A stretch of 5,079 nt of DNA, taken from assembly GCA_020438915.1 (NCBI GenBank), contig JAGQTR010000340.1, positions 1 to 5,079 on the forward strand, given 5' to 3'. Each line of letters opens with the position of its first letter. Position 1 is the stretch's first letter. Under the pieces are notes generated by a model, which saw only the letters and a program-made list of their open reading frames with translations, ran no database searches and was not told the DNA's origin. Below, one piece after another: positions 1-4,899 of the stretch. Source of the stretch: Mycobacterium sp. Its GTDB lineage: Bacteria; Actinomycetota; Actinomycetes; Mycobacteriales; Mycobacteriaceae. A program made the position numbers and the translations under genes.

Positions 1-564
1 CCGTTCATGGAGAACCACCGCGACGACATGGTGGTCATCGCCGCAGGGTATCCGATGGCCAGCCAGCGTGTGTTGGCCGCCAATGATGGTCTGCGGGGGC
101 GTTTCGCCACGCTCATCGAGTACACCTCATATAACCCGGATCAGTTGATTGCGATCATGGAGGGGATCGCGGCCAAGGACGGTGACACCTTCGCACCGGA
201 TGCGCTGCTGTCGCTACGGGAGAGTTTCGCGCAGTACTACAACGCCCAGATCACCAGCAGCGAAGGTGATGTCATCCGCGTGATCGACGGCCTGGGTAAC
301 GGGCGTTTCGTGCGCACCGTGGTGGAGAAGGCGCAGTTGAACCGCAACAGCCGCATCGTGAGTTCGCTGGGCTTGAGCGGTGCCGACCTGTCCGACCCCG
401 ATTTTGGCACCGACCTCGATGCGGACATGCTGACCCTGCTGACCGCTGAGGACGTGCACTACGGGCATCAGCAGGCGCTGCCCCCGGAGATGCGAACCAA
501 CGGCGCGCGGGCGTCGGACTGGCTGCGCGAGTCGGAGGAACGGCGCCGGACTCAAACCCAGTAA
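1..564 (+). CDS. EccA-like CbxX/CfxQ AAA+ ATPase, C-terminal part (5' truncated by window)
   Basis: The reading frame is open from base 1, so the true start lies upstream and the ATG at 7 is internal. What remains is the end of an AAA+ module of the CbxX/CfxQ/EccA type. A hydrophobic strand (VVIAAGY, nt 31-51) carries the sensor-1 region. It is followed by NDGLRGRF (nt 82-105) with the probable arginine finger, and by a helical lid with GNGRFVR (nt 295-315), the sensor-2 motif typical of this family. EccA proteins are cytosolic ATPases of ESX/type VII secretion that act on secreted substrates and their chaperones. The Walker A and B motifs and any N-terminal TPR domain would be upstream. A charged, Arg/Glu-rich tail of about 35 residues follows the usual family end (LLTAEDV). 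Family membership is clear; EccA specifically, rather than another CbxX-type ATPase, is inferred from the actinobacterial context. Confidence 0.85.
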   Translation, partial: PFMENHRDDMVVIAAGYPMASQRVLAANDGLRGRFATLIEYTSYNPDQLIAIMEGIAAKDGDTFAPDALLSLRESFAQYYNAQITSSEGDVIRVIDGLGNGRFVRTVVEKAQLNRNSRIVSSLGLSGADLSDPDFGTDLDADMLTLLTAEDVHYGHQQALPPEMRTNGARASDWLRESEERRRTQTQ

Positions 565-579
565 CGGCGTTCGGACAAT

Positions 580-611
580 GTTCACGTATTGACTGACGTT
601 GTATCTGTCTG
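580..611 (+). promoter_or_regulatory. AT-rich leader motif upstream of the coupling-protein operon
   Basis: This stretch lies between the EccA-like gene and gene 2 and starts with GTTCACGTATTG. It resembles the leader at 3364-3394 (GTTTACGTGTTG): by hand about 17 of the first 25 positions match. Both then carry TGTCTG (606-611 and 3389-3394) after a one-base shift. A CAAT(N8)ATTG inverted pair spans 576-591. A -35-like TTGACT occurs at 589-594, but no good -10 hexamer sits 16-18 bases downstream, so I cannot place a promoter exactly. It may be an operator or promoter shared by the two + strand units. Confidence 0.4.
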
Positions 612-624
612 CCAGGATTCGGGC

Positions 625-1035
625 ATGCATGCAGCCGATCCGTCCTTTGATGTGAACAGCGCACACGCGGCGATCGCTGCGGCGGAAACGCTGCTCAGGG
701 TGGGCCGGCCCGGTCTGGGCCGTGACCGGCCCGCTGATTACTGGGACGTGCAGGCGGTCCGTCCTCTGGCCGCGCTGCTGTTCGCGGCGTCGCCGCTCGG
801 CAATGGGCAGGGAATTGAATGGGTGCGGGCGGCACTGGATAACGTCGACCCCGAGGACGTACGAAGTCCGGGCTGGGCGCAGGCCGCACTGCGGTGTGCG
901 GTGTCAGCACCGGTGCTGGGCCGCTCGGTGGTGCGCGCGCTGACCTTCGACGCCCGGCAGCGGGATTCGGTCGTCGCGGCGATTCGCGCGGCGATCAGCC
1001 CCGACGAACTGCAGGGGGAGCAGCGCTGTGGCTAG
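625..1035 (+). CDS. stand-alone homologue of the T4CP all-alpha domain
   Basis: This gene encodes a 136-residue soluble protein with no signal peptide, membrane helix, Walker A or Walker B. Nearly its whole length aligns with residues 108-236 of the coupling protein encoded immediately downstream, the segment between that protein's Walker motifs. Shared blocks are LLFAASP/FLFAASP, DN(V/I)DP, PGWAQAA and RQRDSV, with about 40 identities over 87 aligned positions by hand; a four-residue gap falls before W40. In VirD4/TrwB-type coupling proteins this region is the alpha-helical domain that meets the relaxosome and substrates. The ATG at 625 is preferred because AGGA (614-617) lies 7 bases upstream and homology begins at D5-P6. 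An in-frame TTG at 589 would add 12 residues without clear similarity. The stop codon lies inside the downstream gene's start region, so the two are probably co-translated. It could be a substrate adaptor, a regulator of the coupling protein, or a decaying partial duplication. The intact frame and good ribosome site favour a working gene; the function is unknown. Confidence 0.8.
   Translation: MHAADPSFDVNSAHAAIAAAETLLRVGRPGLGRDRPADYWDVQAVRPLAALLFAASPLGNGQGIEWVRAALDNVDPEDVRSPGWAQAALRCAVSAPVLGRSVVRALTFDARQRDSVVAAIRAAISPDELQGEQRCG
1013..1020 (+). promoter_or_regulatory. strong Shine-Dalgarno deciding the coupling-protein GTG start
   Basis: AGGGGGAG lies 7 bases before the GTG at 1028, inside the 3' end of the preceding gene. 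It supports the GTG over later in-frame ATGs (residues 26 and 41). The second of these would begin almost at the P-loop. Confidence 0.75.
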
Positions 1036-2485
1036 TCCTGCGGTGTCTGAGGCTCCGACGTTCACCCCCACGCCTACCACCTACTGCGGCTTCGACCGCC
1101 GGATGGTCGGCAAGCGTGAGCAGTTGTACGTGCCACGCAGTGCCCCAATGGTGTTGGTGTCTGCGCCCTCGGACACCGGTAAGTCGCGGCGCATCCTGGC
1201 GCCGGCGGCGGTGCTGTGGGGCGGGCCGGCGGTGGTGGTGTCGTCCAAGGACGATCTGATGCAGAACGTGATGCAGCGGCGGTGGGGGCCGCGGGCACTG
1301 CTCGATCTGCGGCCGCTCAGTTCTCCCGTGTATCCCGAGGGCATCGTGGCCAATGTCTATGACCCGACGGTGACCATCGACAGCCCCTACGAGGCGTTGA
1401 CGGTGGCCGAGACGATCATGCAGATGGCCACCGTTGGCCTGGGGACCGGGGCCGATCAGGTTTCCGACGGTGGGGTGTGGGAATCCCAGGCTGCCGGTCC
1501 GCTGGCGGCGTTCCTGTTCGCGGCCAGCCCGCAGGGCAACAGCAAGGGCATGGACTGGGTTCTGACCGGGGTGGACAACATTGACCCGAAGAACACCAGT
1601 GAACCGGGCTGGGCGCAGGCTGCCGCGATCTGCCATCAATACCCCACACTGTCGACGGGCATGATGCGGATCATGGAAATGGATCCCCGGCAACGGGATT
1701 CGGTAGCCATCACCATGCGCAAGGCAATTACGCCGTGGCTGCGGACCTCGCTGGTGCAGCGCCCGGGCGCGCAGCCGTTCACCCCCGATTTCCTCGATGA
1801 TCCCCAGGCGACGCTGTATGTGCTGGCCCCGGCCGACGGCACGGTAGCCGGCTCGGCGGTGACGCTGCTGGATTCGCTGGTGCGGCGGTGGCGGGAGAAG
1901 ACCTCGGCGCGCGAGCCGATGCACCGGCTGCTGATGATCGTCGACGAGCTGCCGAACACCGCACCGATTCCTTCGCTGCGCAGGATCGTCGGGGAGGGCC
2001 GCGGCCTGGGGATCAACTTCATGGCTGCGGTGCAGGCGTCGTCGTCGCTGGACACCGTGTACGGGCCGACCTATGCCAACGAGTTGCGCGACATCTTCGG
2101 GGCCGCGGTGATCATGTTCGGCGCCCGCGAGGAGGAGTTGTTGACTGCCGCCGAGAACTGGTCGGGTCTGACCAATCGGCGCAGCCAGGGGTTCGGGCAG
2201 GCCGATGCCCACAAGAATCTCAGCAGCGACCTGGGCGCGACGCTGCGCTGGCAGGAGTTGCTGCCCCCGGATCGTGAGCATGCCCGCCTGCTGGTGCGCG
2301 GTGGCGTGGGAACCTGCGTGGAGATCCCGGATTGGTCGGAGTTCCTGCATCGCTACGACACGGCGATCAGGGAAATCCTGTCACGCACTGGCAGCCGGGA
2401 AAGAGCTGGCGCCAAGCAGTATTCGCGTGCTGCGGGACTGCTTCGCCGGTTGTGGTCGGACACCCGCAACGACGCAGAGCTGTGA
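1028..2485 (+). CDS. VirD4/TraG-family type IV coupling protein (conjugative DNA-transfer ATPase)
   Basis: This 485-residue protein belongs to the VirD4/TraG/TraD P-loop ATPases, which link the relaxase-DNA complex to the mating channel and drive transfer at the inner face of the membrane. The Walker A loop is residues 46-53 (APSDTGKS), with alanine at the usual first glycine. Residues 108-236 form the inserted alpha-helical domain. Walker B is LLMIVDE (301-307) with D306 and E307. The family signature follows: PSLRRIVGEGRGLGINF (315-331), ending in AAVQ with sensor Q336, and IFGAAVIMFGARE (356-368). No hydrophobic N-terminal helix is present: residues 1-40 are polar and Pro/Thr-rich, unlike classical VirD4 or TraD, which carry N-terminal membrane helices. 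The protein is also shorter than those. The C-terminus (about 450-485) is basic. The GTG start overlaps the preceding gene by 8 nt and has a strong ribosome site, implying translational coupling. The family call is firm; the exact subgroup cannot be set without a search. Confidence 0.93.
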   Translation: MASPAVSEAPTFTPTPTTYCGFDRRMVGKREQLYVPRSAPMVLVSAPSDTGKSRRILAPAAVLWGGPAVVVSSKDDLMQNVMQRRWGPRALLDLRPLSSPVYPEGIVANVYDPTVTIDSPYEALTVAETIMQMATVGLGTGADQVSDGGVWESQAAGPLAAFLFAASPQGNSKGMDWVLTGVDNIDPKNTSEPGWAQAAAICHQYPTLSTGMMRIMEMDPRQRDSVAITMRKAITPWLRTSLVQRPGAQPFTPDFLDDPQATLYVLAPADGTVAGSAVTLLDSLVRRWREKTSAREPMHRLLMIVDELPNTAPIPSLRRIVGEGRGLGINFMAAVQASSSLDTVYGPTYANELRDIFGAAVIMFGAREEELLTAAENWSGLTNRRSQGFGQADAHKNLSSDLGATLRWQELLPPDREHARLLVRGGVGTCVEIPDWSEFLHRYDTAIREILSRTGSRERAGAKQYSRAAGLLRRLWSDTRNDAEL

Positions 2486-2502
2486 TCGTCGTTCAGCACC
2501 AT

Positions 2503-2525
2503 CAGGGGTCCAACACCAACCCCTG
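2503..2525. terminator. candidate bidirectional hairpin terminator
   Basis: CAGGGGT (2503-2509) and ACCCCTG (2519-2525) form a perfect 7-bp stem with a 9-base loop. It lies in the 54-bp gap between the convergent ends of the coupling-protein gene and the - strand membrane-protein gene, where a two-way terminator is expected. There is no T-tract on either side, as is common for actinobacterial hairpins, so activity is not certain. Confidence 0.5.
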
Positions 2526-2539
2526 CCCAGCGGGGCGCT

Positions 2540-3361
2540 TCAGCCGGCGTGGGTCGCGCCGATGGTACTCGATGGCGTCAGCGATTCCACGACAACGTTT
2601 TTCACACCGACACCCACGGCTGCCAGGGTCCAGATGATACCCAGCACATTGACAGCCAGAGCAACGGTGAGCAGCCGCGAGGATCGCGGCAGCGAACGGA
2701 CTGATCCGGCGCCGGGCGGAGTGCGGTCGATGGGGTCGGCCACCGGAGCGGTGTCAAACACTGACGGTGCGGTCAGGTCGTCGGGTAGCAGTGTGGCGGG
2801 CAGTTCCACCGACGGCGCTGGTGGGGTCAGCGGCCACCACTCGGTGGAGCCGTCGATGGCCAGCCAGCCGTTGAGGATGCCGTAGATAGCCGCGGTCAGG
2901 GCGGCGGCTGGAAGCTGCGCCATCAGCCAGGGCGCCAGGATCGCGCTCTTGAGCCCCTGGCCGGGGTCATAGAGCAGGGTCGTCACCGCGCCGAGCACCG
3001 CTGCGACGAACAACAGCGCTGGGATGGGGTAGGAGCGCAGCCGGTCTGGGATCAACGTCTCGATGCGCTGGTAGATGACCCGACCCGCAGGCCAGCCCAG
3101 CGGTGCCGCCAGCGCGGCCAGGATGACGATGGCCAGCTCAACCTTGGTCTCCACGGTCTTAGCGCCCCGGCTCAGCAACGGGTGAGTGCCGTGGTCGTCG
3201 TAGGGGTTGGGGCGGGCGCCGGCGGTCTCGCGGTGACGCCGACGGATGCGCCGGTTGAGCAGTTCGGCCCGGCGTATCTGCATCGTGAAGATTCCGGAGT
3301 GCTCGGCGATCCACTCGCGGCGCAACTCGTCGTATCGGTCCACACTCGGCTTGAACAACAT
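2540..3361 (-). CDS. multi-pass membrane protein of unknown function
   Basis: This 273-residue protein matches no family I can name. The N-terminal 70 residues are charged and basic (RRIRRRHR near 37-44) and presumably cytoplasmic. Hydrophobic segments follow at about 74-92, 112-131, 139-168 and 229-252, giving about four membrane helices. Between the third and fourth lies a Pro/Asp/Thr-rich loop (about 171-225) that includes EWWPL. The C-terminal 20 residues are polar. The ATG at 3361 has good high-GC codon use directly after it but no visible Shine-Dalgarno; an in-frame ATG at residue 27 (nt 3283) is the alternative. The gene stands alone on the opposite strand, convergent with the coupling protein and divergent from the small membrane-protein gene. 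Within a conjugation locus, a membrane part of the transfer machinery, possibly an anchor for the helix-less coupling protein, is a reasonable guess only. Confidence 0.8.
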   Translation of the reverse strand: MLFKPSVDRYDELRREWIAEHSGIFTMQIRRAELLNRRIRRRHRETAGARPNPYDDHGTHPLLSRGAKTVETKVELAIVILAALAAPLGWPAGRVIYQRIETLIPDRLRSYPIPALLFVAAVLGAVTTLLYDPGQGLKSAILAPWLMAQLPAAALTAAIYGILNGWLAIDGSTEWWPLTPPAPSVELPATLLPDDLTAPSVFDTAPVADPIDRTPPGAGSVRSLPRSSRLLTVALAVNVLGIIWTLAAVGVGVKNVVVESLTPSSTIGATHAG

Positions 3362-3376
3362 TTGTTTACGTGTTGT
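3355..3376. promoter_or_regulatory. inverted repeat in the divergent intergenic region (candidate operator)
   Basis: ACAACA (3355-3360) and TGTTGT (3371-3376) are perfect 6-bp inverted arms around a 10-base spacer. The left arm covers the start codon of the - strand gene (3359-3361). The right arm lies about 24 bases before the ATG of the + strand gene. The symmetry and position suit a repressor or activator site controlling both divergent genes. The local sequence is AT-rich compared with its surroundings. Confidence 0.45.
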
Positions 3377-3394
3377 CTTTCTATGTCTTGTCTG
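3364..3394 (+). promoter_or_regulatory. second copy of the AT-rich leader motif
   Basis: This stretch begins GTTTACGTGTTG and ends TGTCTG, resembling the leader of the coupling-protein operon at 580-611. It lies just upstream of the ATG at 3400 and overlaps the right arm of the inverted repeat. No clear -35/-10 pair at normal spacing was found, so it is recorded as a probable regulatory sequence rather than a mapped promoter. Confidence 0.4.
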
Positions 3395-3399
3395 TCACC

Positions 3400-3810
3400 A
3401 TGAAAAGCATGTTGGACAGCGTAGCTCTGGGGCTGGCAAATGTCTCCCCCTTGACGGGTGCAGTGCTGGCTGTTGGCGCTTTTCTGTTCGTAAACAGCGC
3501 AATTCGCGCCTTGATGGGCAGGATTCGGCGCCGTCGGCGCCGTCATGGCCGCGTGGGCGTCTCGGTCCTGGGCTGCGGGGGTGCCCGCACAAGTCAGTCA
3601 CTCGTGAACACTTCGACACCGGCCGGGTTCACCTCGGTCGGGGGTTCGACGCTGTGGCCGCCGACGCTGGTGGGGCCGGCGACGGTCCCCGGCGGCACCT
3701 CGGTTCGCCCACGGGTCTGGCTGGCGGGTCGCGGGCAGCGCCGCCGGATCAGCTCCCGCGGTGCGGCGACTCTGCATCACCGCGTCAACCCTCACGGAGG
3801 CCAGTCATGA
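3400..3810 (+). CDS. small single-helix membrane protein with polyarginine stretch
   Basis: This 136-residue protein is of no family I recognise. One hydrophobic helix spans about residues 13-36 (core GAVLAVGAFLFV). Basic residues follow at once, with six consecutive arginines (43-48), so by the positive-inside rule the N-terminus is outside and the rest cytoplasmic. Residues 64-105 are rich in Ser, Thr, Gly and Pro, and the tail is basic. High G/C at third codon positions and the ATGA overlap with the next gene support it as a genuine gene. The ATG at 3400 is chosen; a GTG at 3370 would add ten residues but would place coding sequence over the divergent control region. An ATG at 3409 is also possible. 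No convincing Shine-Dalgarno precedes any of them, so translation may be leaderless. It is probably a minor envelope component of the transfer apparatus, judged by neighbours alone. Confidence 0.7.
   Translation: MKSMLDSVALGLANVSPLTGAVLAVGAFLFVNSAIRALMGRIRRRRRRHGRVGVSVLGCGGARTSQSLVNTSTPAGFTSVGGSTLWPPTLVGPATVPGGTSVRPRVWLAGRGQRRRISSRGAATLHHRVNPHGGQS
3526..3543 (+). repeat. tandem duplication of a 9-bp unit
   Basis: CGGCGCCGT occurs twice head to tail and in phase with the codons. Each copy encodes Arg-Arg-Arg, so the duplication produces the six-arginine run of the small membrane protein. The unit also contains the palindrome CGGCGCCG. Confidence 0.8.
3796..3800 (+). promoter_or_regulatory. 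Shine-Dalgarno setting the start of the acidic membrane protein
   Basis: GGAGG lies 6 bases before the ATG at 3807. The open frame extends upstream to 3246, but only this ATG has a proper ribosome site, and upstream translation in that frame does not look like protein. The site lies within the end of the preceding gene, whose TGA overlaps the ATG as ATGA. Confidence 0.85.
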
Positions 3811-4880
3811 CGTTGACCAATGAACAGTGGACTGAGCAGTTGCAGGCCTGCGAAGACCCCGCCAGTCTCTACCCGGATGCACCCGTGTTCGACCTGCCCG
3901 AGGGCGCTCAGACCGACTACGAGGTCGCCGACGAGGACCAGTACGACGATGAGTACGGCGACGAGGACGACGGTCAGTACGACGAATACGGCCGTGACGG
4001 TGAGCCTTTCGATGATTACGCCGATCCCGAGGAGGACGGAGATCATCCGGGTGCACCCCGCGACCTGGTAGAGGTTCCGCTTGACAGCGAGGAGCCCGGC
4101 GAACCGCAGCGTCCCCGCCGGTTCGACGGCAAGATCGCGATGGGTTTCGCCGCTGCCGGTCTGGTGGCGGTCCTGGTCGCGATCGTCGGCGCGGTGGCCG
4201 TCTACAGCTCGGATGAACCGGCCCGGCCCACGGCCGCCTCGGTCACCGAACCGGGTGCTGCGCCGCCGCCGCGTACCGCGGCACCGAAGCCGGTGGCCGC
4301 GGAGTCGGCTGATCGCCCGCTGCCCTACACCGCCGATGCGGCGGGATCGTGTGCGGCGGGGTCGACGTCGGCGCAGACGATGGCCGGGGCCGATCCGCAC
4401 AGCGCTTTCGTGTGCGTGCGCGGGGGAGCCGATGGTCAGGTGATTGAGATCGACCTGTCGAAGACCTACATGATCACCGCGATCTCCCTCACCCCCGGCT
4501 GGGTCGGTAAAGACGCCAGCGGGGTGTCGCAGTGGGGGCAGTACCGGGTGGTGACCACTGTGCAGTACCTGTTCAACGACACCGACAGGACGCTGGTGAC
4601 CCAGGAGACCAAGAACGTCCACGGTGAGGCGGTGCAGCCCATCAAGCGGGTGCTGGCCTCCAAGATCAAGATTTTGATCCGGCAGACCTCGCGGCCACCG
4701 GCCCAGCCCGAGCCCGGTGCGACTCCCACGCCGACGCCGGGTGGTTTCAATCTCCCGGCGCCCCCGCTGACGCTGGCGCCGCTTCCGGGTTCCCCGTTGG
4801 GCGGTCACCAGGAGTCCGATCCGGTCGATGCCGCTTTCGCGATCAAGAGCTTGAAGATCATCGGCCACGAGCCGCTGTGA
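3807..4880 (+). CDS. single-pass membrane protein with acidic cytoplasmic tail and discoidin-like external domain
   Basis: The product has 357 residues. Residues 36-80 are extremely acidic, with about half Asp/Glu and six tyrosines, in loose repeats such as DQYDDEYG and GQYDEYG. A basic patch (QRPRRFDGK, 101-109) precedes one membrane helix (about 110-133), placing the N-terminus in the cytoplasm and the rest outside. A Pro/Ala/Thr linker (137-165) leads to a beta-rich domain (about 170-296) with C182 and C203 as a likely disulfide. Its pattern, including IEIDLSKTYMITAISLTPG and YLFNDTD, recalls discoidin/F5-8 type C or NADase-type glycan-binding folds found in actinobacterial envelope proteins. 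A Pro-rich stretch (297-334) separates this from a last strand (AAFAIKSLKIIGHEPL). A cell-envelope or glycan-contacting role in the mating channel is plausible. The fold call is by eye; the topology is well supported. It is translationally coupled to the gene before it. Confidence 0.85.
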   Translation: MTLTNEQWTEQLQACEDPASLYPDAPVFDLPEGAQTDYEVADEDQYDDEYGDEDDGQYDEYGRDGEPFDDYADPEEDGDHPGAPRDLVEVPLDSEEPGEPQRPRRFDGKIAMGFAAAGLVAVLVAIVGAVAVYSSDEPARPTAASVTEPGAAPPPRTAAPKPVAAESADRPLPYTADAAGSCAAGSTSAQTMAGADPHSAFVCVRGGADGQVIEIDLSKTYMITAISLTPGWVGKDASGVSQWGQYRVVTTVQYLFNDTDRTLVTQETKNVHGEAVQPIKRVLASKIKILIRQTSRPPAQPEPGATPTPTPGGFNLPAPPLTLAPLPGSPLGGHQESDPVDAAFAIKSLKIIGHEPL

Positions 4881-4899
4881 ATCGAAGGGACGACCCGGA

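Noticed and set aside
589..624. TTG at 589 as the start of gene 2
   Set aside because: The added 12 residues show no convincing similarity to the coupling protein and overlap the leader motif. The ATG at 625 has AGGA at good spacing and coincides with the start of homology.
214..666. Antisense open frames over the end of the EccA-like gene
   Set aside because: They lie opposite a clearly conserved AAA+ domain, have no ribosome site or family motif, and are typical high-GC shadows.
995..2350. Long open frame of about 450 codons on the - strand opposite the coupling-protein gene
   Set aside because: Its translation is rich in Arg, His, Gln and Pro with no recognisable motif. Long antisense frames are routine opposite GC-rich genes, and the + strand frame has clear family motifs.
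2205..2885. Open frame on the + strand overlapping the end of the coupling-protein gene and running into the antisense of the membrane-protein gene
   Set aside because: It overlaps two genes with good coding character, crosses the hairpin, and its translation is Ser/Arg-rich without motifs.
3246..3806. Upstream extension of the acidic membrane protein's frame
   Set aside because: This part crosses the divergent promoter region and overlaps two supported genes in other frames. Translation does not resemble protein, and the GGAGG site fixes the start at 3807.
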